Of a stretch of 47,439 nt of DNA, positions 16,725-25,061 are shown piece by piece. This DNA comes from Archaeoglobaceae archaeon. Its GTDB lineage: Archaea; Halobacteriota; Archaeoglobi; Archaeoglobales; Archaeoglobaceae. The stretch is from the NCBI GenBank assembly GCA_027064525.1, contig JAMOPJ010000022.1, positions 1 through 47,439 on the forward strand, given 5' to 3'. The notes beneath the pieces are model-generated. The model was not told where the DNA came from. It searched no databases and worked only from the letters and a program-made list of their open reading frames with translations. Every line of letters begins with the position of its first letter. Positions within the stretch are counted from its first letter, which is position 1. The translations under genes and the position numbers were made by a program.

Positions 16725-17084
16725 TTGAAATTTCACAAACTTTTTATTTGTTTATTGGTATTTTTATTATTTTTGATAATTTCATTCGCATATCTATCGT
16801 CGATCGCAGGGCCAAGAGCTATAGTAGATGTCAGGATCGAAAAGGTGGGTTGTAACGGTAGTTTCACTAACGTTACGTGGAGCGAATTGAGGGACAAACC
16901 GACCTTAAAGAAAATATTTCTATTATTTCTAAAAAATAAAAATAGCTCAGATAAATACAGATATGAAACCACTCAAGAAGAGTGGAAGCGCATTAGAGAG
17001 TTCATAAATGAGAAAGGAAAGTGCTTTAAGATCAATGGAACTTGTTTAAGAATAAAATACATCAACGCAATGTTTGCAGATTGA
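16725..17084 (+). CDS. Small membrane-anchored or secreted protein after the protease
   Basis: This 119-residue protein has one N-terminal hydrophobic helix (FICLLVFLLFLIISFAYL) and a charged extracellular domain with three Cys (GCNG, GKCF, GTCLR). The SD GAGGTGA overlaps the end of the protease gene and points to the TTG start; an in-frame GTG lies inside the SD. Tight coupling to the protease suggests an inhibitor, immunity protein or partner, but the family is unknown. Confidence 0.6.
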   Translation: MKFHKLFICLLVFLLFLIISFAYLSSIAGPRAIVDVRIEKVGCNGSFTNVTWSELRDKPTLKKIFLLFLKNKNSSDKYRYETTQEEWKRIREFINEKGKCFKINGTCLRIKYINAMFAD

Positions 17085-17228
17085 ATGGCTTGCATTATGT
17101 GGCAGAAAACATTAAAGAAAAATATACTCACATACGAACTCACAAATAAGATAGCTAAAGAACTCGAATTGGAAAGGTTTTCCATACTATTAGAGAAAGA
17201 AAAACTTTATATAAACAATAAAAACTAA
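17085..17228 (+). pseudogene. 47-codon remnant related to the HNH gene tail
   Basis: The frame starts with an ATG directly after the preceding stop and contains LTYELTNKIAKELELERFSI, which matches LVYELSKDIAKELELEKFSI at the end of the HNH-like remnant near 4.8 kb. It has no signal or membrane segment. It is probably a surviving 3' fragment of the same kind of gene rather than an independent protein. Confidence 0.5.
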
Positions 17229-17231
17229 TCG

Positions 17232-17641
17232 ACCTTTTGCCACACCCAAAGGCAAAATTCTCGCGACGAGCTTCGACATCATCGCCGAGCTTGTATGCCT
17301 CGGGAGCTTCCCCAACGGTATGAGCAGAAAACACCTACTATGCCATCAAATATCTCTCTAACAGCCTCAGCGGGCAAATCCTGTCCAACGTGAACTCCAT
17401 CAGCATCGACAGCCAAAGCCAAATCGACGCGATCATTGATTATCAGAATAGCATCGTAATACTCAGTGAGCTTTCTCAGCCTTTTTGCAATCTCGAACAT
17501 CTGTTTTGTGCTCATCCTCTTCTCTCTGAACTGAATAACCCTTATACCAGCTTTTAGTGTTGTCTCAGCAAACTGCTCATGGGTCCAGCCAAAGTTCAAG
17601 TCGGTTATGAAGTATACGTCGAACTTCAGCTTTCTCACCAT
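17232..17641 (-). pseudogene. Chimeric thiE / rtcB remnant
   Basis: Reading leftward, the first part is a ThiE N-terminal half (IRVIQFREKRMSTKQMFEIA, VDADGVHVGQ, REIFDGIVGV) closely like thiE at 2948-3604. A one-base insertion follows, then the sequence changes at a HTV(E/G)EA stretch into the 3' end of an rtcB gene (APEAYK..DDV and, in another frame, the bases for PLGVAK), compared with rtcB at 21158. The junction uses a short similarity between ThiE HTVEEA and RtcB EEAPEA. The rtcB piece has an internal deletion. It is a non-functional fusion of two chromosomal gene fragments. Confidence 0.8.
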
Positions 17642-17717
17642 CAAACTTAACGCAACATAGAGAATAATAATCGATTATACCAAAATGATTAAATTTTGGA
17701 AAATTTAAAAAATTGGT

Positions 17718-17768
17718 ATGATCGTATCCATGGATCCACAAGGGAGAATATACATTCCAGCCAAAGTA
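17718..17768 (+). pseudogene. AbrB antitoxin, N-terminal piece
   Basis: The frame reads MIVSMDPQGRIYIPAKV and then breaks. It matches the start of the antitoxin remnant at 3684 and, like that one, lies just behind a divergent thiE copy. The rest of the gene is found 1.2 kb away at 18945-19129, so the antitoxin has been split by inserted DNA. Confidence 0.75.
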
Positions 17769-17970
17769 TGCTGTTCACGGCCATCAAAGCTATTGCACAT
17801 CTGTGCAAGTTTCTCTCTATCTTCAGCAACTCCGACAATCGTGAGAATGCCCGGCAACAACAATCCACTGAAGTCCCAAATTATCAACATTTCACTTTCT
17901 ATCGATTTTTAAAAATAAAATTAAAATAAATTTTTGGAGAAATTCTGCCTTCCTGCCTCTTTGAACTTTG

Positions 17971-18567
17971 CTACCATGAAACTAGGCCACTGTAGGTTAT
18001 TGTTTGAGTGCCGGCGTTTCCTATGAGTACTCCATAATTTCCTGCTGTAGAGGGTGTAAAGGAAGCAGTTACCGAGCCACCGCTAATGATCCATGCTGCT
18101 ACTACCTTCCCGCTGTCCCAGTCAACAAAACCCAAGAGAATTGGCTGATCGCTTGGATACCAGCTGAGGGAAACCGTAAGAGTTTCACCTGCGTTTAGGA
18201 ATATCGGCCCATAAAGGTCAGCTTCGCAGGGGTTTAGTGTGCCTGATATTGGAAATGCCCCAAGAGTCCCAACTTCATCCAGAACCTTTGTCCCTACCTT
18301 GAATTCCTCACCCTCAACGTTGAACCCATCCCTAATTTTACCGCTAACTGTAACCGTTCTTTCGATCTTTCCACCGTTCGTTAGAATATTTGCCCTTCCA
18401 AAGTCAGTTTTGTAAGATTTCTTCTCAGGTTCAAGTTTTACGGCTTTTTCGATGCTAAAATCAAGGTCGTCAAGCTTTACTGTTTTCTTGCCGAATGATT
18501 CTACAGCTCCAGCCACTGTTGCTAGTGCAAGCAGTAACAGTACTGCAACAGCGATTCCACTCTTCAA
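17971..18567 (-). CDS. Secreted beta-rich (PPC-like) protein
   Basis: The protein is about 198 residues. It has a signal peptide (SGIAVAVLLLLALATVAGA), a Lys/Glu-rich middle and a C-terminal beta domain (LNAGETLTVSLSWYPS, SVTASFTPSTAGNYGVLIG) resembling PPC-like sandwiches. I prefer the TTG start because GGGGGTGA lies five bases before it; a GTG three codons earlier falls inside that SD. It is driven by a promoter and leader identical over 105 bp to that of the gene at 19644. Function is unknown. Confidence 0.65.
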   Translation of the reverse strand: MKSGIAVAVLLLLALATVAGAVESFGKKTVKLDDLDFSIEKAVKLEPEKKSYKTDFGRANILTNGGKIERTVTVSGKIRDGFNVEGEEFKVGTKVLDEVGTLGAFPISGTLNPCEADLYGPIFLNAGETLTVSLSWYPSDQPILLGFVDWDSGKVVAAWIISGGSVTASFTPSTAGNYGVLIGNAGTQTITYSGLVSW

Positions 18568-18573
18568 CTTTCT

Positions 18574-18678
18574 CACCCCCGTTCAGCTGGGTATTTGTGT
18601 CATTGCGCCCCTCCTCGGCGCTCGTTAATTATTACGATTGAACAACAGAAATGCCTTAGTTTTGAACTGGTTTTGAAC
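18574..18678 (-). repeat. 105-bp inverted repeat, left arm (promoter and leader)
   Basis: I compared this arm base by base with 19534-19638 in inverse orientation and found no mismatch over 105 bp. It contains the operator-like GTTCAAAACC/AGTTCAAAAC tandem, an A/T-rich promoter region, a hairpin with an SD in its loop, a six-codon open frame (MTQIPS) and the SD of the secreted-protein gene. This arm drives the minus-strand gene at 17971-18567. Confidence 0.9.
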
Positions 18679-18753
18679 ATTAGTTTTGCCAATACCAATC
18701 TAAAACAAACATTTAGGATATACCCAAAATTCAGGATCACAACCACACACACG

Positions 18754-18941
18754 TCATCGCCTTTTCCTAGTGCAGTGATATCTCACGTTTTTATTTATCC
18801 TATCCAACAGCCCTATGTCGTACTTCTCGATCGAAGCACACACTTTAGGAGTCCAGCCCTTTTTATTCTTCCATAGGCACTCTGTTGCGTGGATTACAAC
18901 CTTGCTATCTTTTTCCCTCACTATACGACTCTTTTTCCAAA
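18754..18941 (-). other. Unassigned coding-like fragment
   Basis: The minus strand has an open stretch reading KVVIHATECLWKNKKGWTPK and KYDIGLLDRINK. The composition looks protein-like but I recognise no family. It lies at one edge of the inserted segment and is probably a truncated foreign gene. Confidence 0.3.
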
Positions 18942-18944
18942 ATA

Positions 18945-19129
18945 GAAATAAGATCAAATCGAAGAAGTTTGAACTGACAGTTAAAGGTGACAAGATCATT
19001 CTGAAAACGATTAAGAAGAAAATAGAGGAATATTACGGCGTTGTAAAGGTTGATAGACATTTAACGGTAGAAGAAATAGAAGAAAAAGCTAGGGAGCTAA
19101 CTGCAAAAGCTGTGAGGGGCGAGTTATGA
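18945..19129 (+). pseudogene. AbrB antitoxin, C-terminal piece
   Basis: The frame reads RNKIKSKKFELTVKGDKIIL and then LTVEEIEEKARELTAKAVRGEL, matching the second part of the antitoxin remnant at 3684-3899 but without its stop. It lacks its own start and the first 17 residues, which are at 17718-17768. Its stop overlaps the toxin start (ATGA). Confidence 0.75.
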
Positions 19130-19467
19130 TTTACGTTGACGTTAACGTGCTATACTATTATCTAACAGCTCATCCAGAATTTGGTGAAAAAGCCAAGAAG
19201 TATTAATTCGATAACCTTTGCACATCCGCTTTGACAGTCTGGATACTCTACGTTCTGACAAGATTGAGGAACTTACCAGAAGTTCTCGGAGAGATAGGTA
19301 TTACTATGCTTCCTTTAACCTCTGACGTTTTGAGCTTCGCAATGAACGTTGAAAAATTGGATTTTGAAGATGCGATTCATTACGCAACGATGAAGCTGAA
19401 CGGGATTAATAGAATCATCTCAAACGATAGTGATTTCGATAAGGTAGATGTTGAAAAGATATTTTAA
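19126..19467 (+). pseudogene. VapC-like PIN toxin, broken by one stop
   Basis: The frame reads MIYVDVNVLYYYLTAHPEFG to KKY, then a TAA at 19204, then a body that is otherwise intact (CTSALTVWILYVLTRL, DFEDAIHYATMKLNGI, SNDSDFDKVDV). Compared with the copy at 3903 there is a two-codon deletion at the stop. PIN acidic residues are present. A downstream GTG could give a shortened product lacking the first catalytic Asp. Confidence 0.8.
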
Positions 19468-19533
19468 TTTAAGTTTTTAGATCAAACTTAAAAGTATCTC
19501 TCAAGATAACTGTTATAATTCTCATAATTCAGC

Positions 19534-19638
19534 GTTCAAAACCAGTTCAAAACTAAGGCATTTCTGTTGTTCAATCGTAATAATTAACGAGCGCCGAGGA
19601 GGGGCGCAATGACACAAATACCCAGCTGAACGGGGGTG
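19534..19638 (+). repeat. 105-bp inverted repeat, right arm (promoter and leader)
   Basis: Exact inverse of 18574-18678; 855 bp lie between the arms. GTTCAAAACC and AGTTCAAAAC are direct 10-bp units at the start, with TTGTTCAA further on. GCGCC-GAGGAGG-GGCGC (19591-19607) can fold with the SD in the loop, and ATG at 19609 opens a six-codon frame ending TGA at 19629. The SD GGGGGTGGGAG, which starts at the end of the arm, then serves the GTG of the gene at 19644. Confidence 0.9.
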
Positions 19639-19643
19639 GGAGC

Positions 19644-20195
19644 GTGAGAAAGAGAACAGCAAGTGTAGCAATAGCAACAATATTAGTGTTAGCTATCAGT
19701 ATTTTTACAGCCACTGCAAATGATAAAACGTTAAATGGCTATCGTAACAATGTAATATTCATAGATGCCAGCAAAGTCAAGGTTATAAATGTGTCAGATT
19801 ACGTTAAGGATGGGGTATATCCAAAGGCTATCGAGATCTGTGTAGGTTCTTTGTATTTCAATGAATCTTGGGGTAATCCTGCATTGGCATACATACGGGA
19901 TGTAACTCTCAAAGGAGTACCAGAAGAAGGTATATATGTTAAACTCTGGGTTAGCTATGACTTTGACGACACCGACTGGTGGGCATCTGGTGATGTAAAC
20001 TTCGAATTTAGAGATGACGGTGGAACGAGCAGTAAGGTGATACACGACAGTATATGGGGTGACCAATCTCAGAGTGGTTGGCTAAGTCCATCCGTATTTA
20101 AGATATATCCAGGCCATACATACGACTACCACGGAAAAGTCTGGCGTGGATCAGAGTCGGATGAAAGTTCTGGAACACTTTATGTTTATTCTTAA
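19644..20195 (+). CDS. Secreted protein of unknown function
   Basis: The protein is 183 residues and begins with a GTG. The signal peptide is VAIATILVLAISIFTATA. The mature part is beta-rich with acidic and Trp-rich strands (YVKLWVSYDFDDTDWWASGD, KVWRGSESDESSGTLYVYS). The VDTDWTGKG stretch of the 11635 protein has a similar D-T-D-W motif, a weak resemblance. It shares its promoter and leader exactly with the secreted protein at 17971. No family is recognised. Confidence 0.65.
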   Translation: MRKRTASVAIATILVLAISIFTATANDKTLNGYRNNVIFIDASKVKVINVSDYVKDGVYPKAIEICVGSLYFNESWGNPALAYIRDVTLKGVPEEGIYVKLWVSYDFDDTDWWASGDVNFEFRDDGGTSSKVIHDSIWGDQSQSGWLSPSVFKIYPGHTYDYHGKVWRGSESDESSGTLYVYS

Positions 20196-20213
20196 ATTGT
20201 TTATTTTTTAATT

Positions 20214-20294
20214 TTTGAACCAGTTCAAAACTAAAACATTAGTGTTGTTCAAGAGAATTATCACAAGAGAATTAACAGAAGGGAGGTGAGAGTT
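20214..20294 (+). promoter_or_regulatory. Third GTTCAAAAC-type operator promoter
   Basis: TTTTGAAC-CA-GTTCAAAA forms a perfect palindrome here, followed by CTAAAACATTAGTGTTGTTCAA, which matches the leader repeats at 18.6 and 19.5 kb in spacing and most bases. The rest of the leader differs, and a GGGAGGTGA SD leads the next gene. The three sites define a second operator family. Confidence 0.75.
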
Positions 20295-20723
20295 GTGAGA
20301 AGGAAAGGGATGTTGATACTAATGCTGGTAATTGTAATTTCTGGAATTGTCGTAGGTAACATCGTTGCATCGTTTGTAAAACCTAAAAAAGTTTCAAATC
20401 TCAGAGGAGAAGCTGTAGCAATGGATATAGAAGCCTTAAGAAAAATCGAAAGTGAAGCGTTAAAAGTAGCAAGGAACAACACAACGTTTATGAAACTTCT
20501 GAACGAAGGCTACATGATAAAGGAGATAAAGCCAGTTATCGAAGCTGAAGTTGTAAAAATTCCTATCGAAGTAAACAACTCCGACAACGTGAGACAGTAT
20601 GAGCTTACTACAAAGATTTTACCACTTAAGCTCGTGAAAATAGTACTTCAGAAGAATAACGAAAGCATAAGTGTTCTTGTGAGAGTAGATTTAAAGAAGG
20701 TGGTGAATTATGATCATCAATAG
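20295..20723 (+). CDS. Exported or membrane-anchored protein, partner of wHTH
   Basis: This 142-residue protein starts at the GTG after GGAGGTGA; an earlier in-frame GTG lies inside the SD. It has one hydrophobic N-terminal segment (MLILMLVIVISGIVVGNIV) and a mixed alpha/beta domain without Cys. No family is recognised. Its last 14 bases overlap the start of the membrane winged-helix gene, the same arrangement as the PPC/winged-helix pair at 4.8-5.9 kb. A sensor role is inferred from that. Confidence 0.6.
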   Translation: MRRKGMLILMLVIVISGIVVGNIVASFVKPKKVSNLRGEAVAMDIEALRKIESEALKVARNNTTFMKLLNEGYMIKEIKPVIEAEVVKIPIEVNNSDNVRQYELTTKILPLKLVKIVLQKNNESISVLVRVDLKKVVNYDHQ

Positions 20724-21168
20724 AAAGTATCTTGCGCTGCTCCTATTTTTTATCTCTGTTGTATTTATATCCTTCAAGCTTTCTACACCCTCAAATGTTT
20801 GGTTTATAGTCGTTGATAGTAAAATTCAAATAAAACAGCTTAACGGATTCTACACATTTACGGATGCTGTTTTACTGATTTCCTTTGCAGTAATTTTGGG
20901 AGCTACTGGTGTATACCTGATGATGTTATCAGTTGAAGAACGACCAATGTACACTGTAGATTTAAACAGCTTAAAAGACAACGAAAAGAAGATCGTTGAA
21001 ATTTTAACTGAGAATGGTGGAGTTATGTTCCAGAGCGAAATAGTTGAAAAAAGTGGATTGCCCAAGAGCACAGTTAGCATAATCCTCGATAAACTCGAAG
21101 CTAAAGGTATAGTAGAAAGAAGAAAATATGGTATGAGTAACGTGGTAATTTTAAAATTTAACCCTTAG
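20710..21168 (+). CDS. Membrane-anchored winged-helix regulator
   Basis: The 152-residue protein has two transmembrane helices (about 8-23 and 50-74) with a short external loop between them, then a cytoplasmic MarR-like winged helix (residues about 85-150: [40 protein letters not shown]). It probably regulates the GTTCAAAAC promoters of this cassette, by analogy with the regulator at 4827. Its 3' end overlaps the convergent rtcB gene by 11 bases. Confidence 0.75.
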   Translation: MIINRKYLALLLFFISVVFISFKLSTPSNVWFIVVDSKIQIKQLNGFYTFTDAVLLISFAVILGATGVYLMMLSVEERPMYTVDLNSLKDNEKKIVEILTENGGVMFQSEIVEKSGLPKSTVSIILDKLEAKGIVERRKYGMSNVVILKFNP

Positions 21169-22609
21169 CTACACCCAAAGGCAGCAATCTTGCAACCAAT
21201 CTCGATATCCCAGCCCTATGCACGACATCTACAACGTCATCGCTCGACTTGTATGCCTCTGGTGCCTCCTCGGCCAGCAAAGCTCCATGTGTGGCTCTAA
21301 CGTAAATACCCCTCTGCTCCAGCTTCTGCTTGACCACATTACCTCTAAGCTTTCTCTTAGCCGCAGCCCTGCTCATAACTCTACCGCTTCCATGGCATGT
21401 AGAGCCGAAGGTCTCCTCCATAGCCTTTTCCGTTCCAACGAGAACGTAGCTCGGGGTTCCCATTGAACCGGGAATCAACACCGGTTGTCCGATGTCTCTG
21501 TAATCCTTCGGAATGTCCGGATGTCCCGGGCCGAACGCTCTCGTTGCACCCTTCCTGTGGACACAGACTTTCTTCTTCTTGCCATCCACCCTATGAACTT
21601 CGAACTTTGCGATGTTGTGAGCAACGTCATATACAAGCTCCATTCCCAAATCCTCTTCACTCATCTTGAATACCTTCTGGAAAGTCTCTCTGACCCAATG
21701 GGTGATTATCTGTCTGTTGCACCAAGCGTAGTTTGCACTTGCAGCCATTCCTCCGAAGTAATCCTGACCCTCCTTGCTCTTAATCGGAGCGCAAGCAAGC
21801 TGTCTGTCTGGCAATTTTATCCCATACTTCTTCACAGCCCTATCGAGGACTACGAGAAAGTCTGAACAGACTTGATGTCCAAGCCCTCTACTCCCGCAGT
21901 GAACCATCACGGTCACTTGCCCCTCCTGAAGCCCCATAGCCTTAGCGGCTTTTTCATCGAATATCTTATCAACATACTGAACCTCCAAGAAGTGGTTTCC
22001 ACTGCCCAAAGTGCCCAATTGAGGCCTCCCTCTCTCCCTAGCCTTCCTGCTCACGACTTCAGGCTTAGCACCCTCAAGCGCTCCGTTCTCCTCACAGTGC
22101 TCTAAATCTTTCTCGTAGCCGTAGCCGTTCTCTACAGCCCACTTAGCACCTTCAACAAGCACCTCATCTAATTCGTGATCTTTAACCCTCAGCCTTCCCT
22201 CACTTCCAACTCCAGAAGGCACGGCAACGAAAAGCTCGTCTATAAGTTCCCTGATTTTGGGTCTAACTACATCCACAGTCAGATTCGTCCTGATAAGCCT
22301 AACACCGCAGTTTATATCAAAACCGACACCTCCGGGACTTACTACACCCTCTTCAGCGTCGAAAGCAGCCACACCGCCAATCGGGAAACCGTAACCGACG
22401 TGAACATCAGGCATAACCAATGAAGCAACCTGAATACCCGGCATCGTAGCTACATTCGCAGCTTGCTCGACAGCATCTTTCTCAAGTATTTGCATTAGCT
22501 TGCGGTTGATGTAGAATATAGCCGGAACCCTCATTCCCGGCTTGTAACCCTTAGGTAATTCCCACTTGTAATCGGTAATCTTTCTGAAAATACTCTCAAA
22601 TCCTGCCAT
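21158..22609 (-). CDS. rtcB: tRNA-splicing ligase RtcB
   Basis: RtcB joins 2',3'-cyclic phosphate and 5'-OH RNA ends in a Mn- and GTP-dependent reaction and seals spliced archaeal tRNAs. The protein is 483 residues, the family's normal length without an intein. Metal and guanylylation motifs are all visible: GFDINCGVR (Cys about 101), [20 protein letters not shown] and [11 protein letters not shown] partial copy of its 3' end survives at 17232-17315 fused to thiE. It has no visible operon partner. Confidence 0.97.
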   Translation of the reverse strand: MAGFESIFRKITDYKWELPKGYKPGMRVPAIFYINRKLMQILEKDAVEQAANVATMPGIQVASLVMPDVHVGYGFPIGGVAAFDAEEGVVSPGGVGFDINCGVRLIRTNLTVDVVRPKIRELIDELFVAVPSGVGSEGRLRVKDHELDEVLVEGAKWAVENGYGYEKDLEHCEENGALEGAKPEVVSRKARERGRPQLGTLGSGNHFLEVQYVDKIFDEKAAKAMGLQEGQVTVMVHCGSRGLGHQVCSDFLVVLDRAVKKYGIKLPDRQLACAPIKSKEGQDYFGGMAASANYAWCNRQIITHWVRETFQKVFKMSEEDLGMELVYDVAHNIAKFEVHRVDGKKKKVCVHRKGATRAFGPGHPDIPKDYRDIGQPVLIPGSMGTPSYVLVGTEKAMEETFGSTCHGSGRVMSRAAAKRKLRGNVVKQKLEQRGIYVRATHGALLAEEAPEAYKSSDDVVDVVHRAGISRLVARLLPLGVAKG

Positions 22610-22718
22610 GTTGTAAATCTAAAGCAATGGATTTTTAAAACTTTAGTAATCGCCAAAACAGATTAAGGATTGCAAACCTTCAAAAAGCCTTTTAAAAAGA
22701 TCGTGATTATGGCTGAGC

Positions 22719-24425
22719 ATGAGTGAACTGATGGAAATGCTCATCAGAAGGGGATTCCTGTGGCAATCATTTGAGATATACGGTGGAATGGCTGGGTTTA
22801 TAGATTATGGTCCTCTTGGAAACGGTTTGAGGAGAAGGCTCGAAAATCTTTGGAGAGAATTTTTCGTAATAAATGAGAGGGCTGTCGAGATCGACACGCC
22901 AACGGTGAATATTGAAGAGGTTTTTATCGCTTCTGGACATGCTGAATCCTTCACAGACGTTGCGATCGAGTGTCAGAAGTGCGGTAAGGTTTTCAGGGCT
23001 GATCACTACATAAAGGAAAAGCTGAACATCGAAGCGGATTGCACGATTGAAGCTGTTAAGGAAATAATAGAGACTTACGACCTAAAGTGCGACTGTGGTG
23101 GAAGCTTTGGGGAGCCGTTTCACTTCAACCTGATGTTTACCACTTCAATTGGTCCGGGCAAGGGCAAAAAGGGTTATCTACGCCCCGAGACAGCCCAAGG
23201 TATATTTATTGCCTTTAGGAGGTTACTTGACTACTTCAGAGGTAAGCTCCCGTTCGGTGTAGCTCAGATAGGAAGGGCTTACAGAAACGAGATAAGTCCA
23301 AGGCAAGGTGTTATAAGGCTCAGAGAGTTCAATCAGGCGGAGCTCGAATACTTCGTTCATCCTGCTGAGAAGACGCATCCCCAATTCGAACGGTATGCAA
23401 ACGATGTCGTCAAACTCGTCGATAAGTTCGACAACGAGTATGAAATAACGCTAAAAGAAGCTGTAGATAAAGGAATCATCGCACACGAACTTTTAGCATA
23501 CTTCATAGGAAAGACGAGGAGATTTCTGCTGAAAGCTGGAATTAGTGAGGATAAGCTAAGGTTCAGACAGCACAAGGACGATGAGAGAGCACATTATGCG
23601 GTGGATTGCTGGGATGCCGAAGCTTTAACGAGCTACGGCTGGATCGAGATAGTGGGAATCGCCGACAGAACGGATTATGACTTGAAAAAACATATTGAGC
23701 ATAGCGGAGAAGATTTGACAGTTTTTGTCCAGTTTAAAGAACCGATTAAAGTTAAGAAGTTGAAGATCGTTCCAGATTTGAAAAAGCTTGGTCCGGTTTA
23801 TAGAAAGAAAGCAAAGGCGATTGCAAAAGCTTTAGAAGAGTTTGAAGTTAATGACAAGAACATCGAAAAGGTTATCGTAGAGGTTGACGGAGAAAAGATA
23901 GAGGTTAGCAACGAGTTCTTCAAGGTTGAAGAGTTTGAGGAAGAGATCCACGGTGAAAAGATCATTCCACACGTAATAGAGCCTTCGTTTGGGCTCGATA
24001 GAATCACATATACGATCTTGGAGCACTCATTTGAAAAGGATACAGTGGATGGAGAAGAAAGAAAGGTTCTAAGACTTAAGAGGTGGATGGCACCAGTGCA
24101 GGTTGCAGTTCTGCCGTTACTTTCAAAGGATGAGTTCATCAAGGTCTCACTGGAAATAGCTGAGATGTTAAGGAATGCGGGAATATACACAGAATACGAC
24201 GATTCAGGTAGTATAGGAAGAAGATATAGGAGGTTCGATGAAATAGGAACACCATTCTGCATAACGGTGGATCATCAGACGCTTGAAGACAGAACAGTCA
24301 CGATAAGAGACAGAGATACGACAAAGCAAGTTAGAGTCAAGATTGATAGGCTTGTGGATGTTTTAAAGGAGTTGTTAAGCTCAGAAAAGGATATAACAGA
24401 ATTTGGAGAGATCTTCAGAGCTTGA
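22719..24425 (+). CDS. glyS: Glycyl-tRNA synthetase
   Basis: This is an archaeal/eukaryotic-type alpha2 class II glycyl-tRNA synthetase of 568 residues. Motifs are the N-terminal RRGFLWQSFEIYGG and FIDYGPLGNGLRRRLE, a zinc-binding CQKCGKVF, motif 2 around AQIGRAYRNEISPRQGVIRL, motif 3 near IEPSFGLDRITY, and a C-terminal anticodon-binding domain (VAVLPLLSKDE, YDDSGSIGRRYRRFDEIGTP). A TATA-like run (TTTTAAAAAG) lies about 30 bases upstream. It is clearly functional. Confidence 0.97.
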   Translation: MSELMEMLIRRGFLWQSFEIYGGMAGFIDYGPLGNGLRRRLENLWREFFVINERAVEIDTPTVNIEEVFIASGHAESFTDVAIECQKCGKVFRADHYIKEKLNIEADCTIEAVKEIIETYDLKCDCGGSFGEPFHFNLMFTTSIGPGKGKKGYLRPETAQGIFIAFRRLLDYFRGKLPFGVAQIGRAYRNEISPRQGVIRLREFNQAELEYFVHPAEKTHPQFERYANDVVKLVDKFDNEYEITLKEAVDKGIIAHELLAYFIGKTRRFLLKAGISEDKLRFRQHKDDERAHYAVDCWDAEALTSYGWIEIVGIADRTDYDLKKHIEHSGEDLTVFVQFKEPIKVKKLKIVPDLKKLGPVYRKKAKAIAKALEEFEVNDKNIEKVIVEVDGEKIEVSNEFFKVEEFEEEIHGEKIIPHVIEPSFGLDRITYTILEHSFEKDTVDGEERKVLRLKRWMAPVQVAVLPLLSKDEFIKVSLEIAEMLRNAGIYTEYDDSGSIGRRYRRFDEIGTPFCITVDHQTLEDRTVTIRDRDTTKQVRVKIDRLVDVLKELLSSEKDITEFGEIFRA

Positions 24426-24440
24426 TGGGATATTTATATA

Positions 24441-24467
24441 CCCCCTCCCCCCTTTGTTTCCTGTGGA
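24441..24467. repeat. 27-bp inverted repeat, left copy
   Basis: A C-rich run (CCCCCTCCCCCC) continues into TTTGTTTCCTGTGGA. Its inverse occurs at 25948-25974 with one mismatch. The two enclose the two small genes between glyS and the synthetase remnant. The gap from 24468 to 24744 is AT-rich, with a GGGTT/AACCC hairpin near 24.5 kb and no gene I can support. Confidence 0.85.
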
Positions 24468-24744
24468 ACTCCGAAAAGGGTATGTTAGGTTTGTTGTGGG
24501 TTGATGGAAGTAACCCAAATAAAGTGAAAATTAAAAGTAAAGTATGATAAAAGCTTTATTAAATATTCCACAGTTCTTACAAGTTTATCTCCGTAAGAGA
24601 TCACATAAAACAATATATTAATAATAATTTATAAAAATAGAAGATTATCTATTTCTCTTGGAAATGTAGATTCACGATTGCAGCAACACAATTTAATGTA
24701 TAAAATATAATAAAAATGTCGAAAGAATAGTATTTTAAAAATGG

Positions 24745-25005
24745 TTACTCTTCGACTGCAATTCTTTCGAGCTGGCTGGATACGTTCCAAATTAAGGTTC
24801 TAACGTGCATTGGCAAGTTTGGATCTGAGGATAGTTCTTCAAGAATAGAGATCGCTGTTGCCGCTCTTACAGCTAAGCTGTCTTTTCCGTGCAGTAAACT
24901 CTCTTTAATTTCACTTGCAGCCTTTCTTATATTTCTTGGCACAGTATCGTCTTGGATGATCCTATCTAAAGCCTCTAAAATACTATCTGGCACCTTTTCA
25001 GCCAT
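24745..25005 (-). CDS. UPF0147 family protein
   Basis: A small helical protein of 86 residues that matches the archaeal UPF0147 pattern (LDRIIQDDTVPRNIRKAA, SLAVRAATAISILEELS). The fold is a helical bundle of unknown function, widely conserved in archaea. The ATG is preferred because GAGGTGA stands just before it on the minus strand; an ATG 24 bases further upstream is discounted. It is divergent from the zinc-ribbon gene with about 56 bases between starts. Confidence 0.8.
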   Translation of the reverse strand: MAEKVPDSILEALDRIIQDDTVPRNIRKAASEIKESLLHGKDSLAVRAATAISILEELSSDPNLPMHVRTLIWNVSSQLERIAVEE

Positions 25006-25061
25006 GCACATCACCTCGCAGAACTGCAACGTTTTAATATCGTATCATTGGACATAATAAC

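Larger units (their letters stand above)
17769..18936. other. Inserted segment splitting the antitoxin gene
   Basis: About 1.17 kb separates the two parts of one antitoxin gene. CCAAAGTA (17761-17768) and CCAAAATA (18937-18944) flank it and may be an imperfect target duplication. The insert carries a secreted-protein gene, its promoter/leader, and coding-like scraps at each end (minus-strand WDFSGLLLPGILTIVGVAE near 17.85 kb). No transposase or terminal inverted repeat is visible, so the mechanism is unknown. Confidence 0.55.

Noticed and set aside
20710-21168. Standard soluble MarR-type regulator
   Set aside because: Two clear transmembrane helices precede the winged helix, so it is membrane-anchored.
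24480-24520. GGGTT/AACCC hairpin as a structured RNA or terminator after glyS
   Set aside because: A five-base stem without a following T-run; too weak to call.
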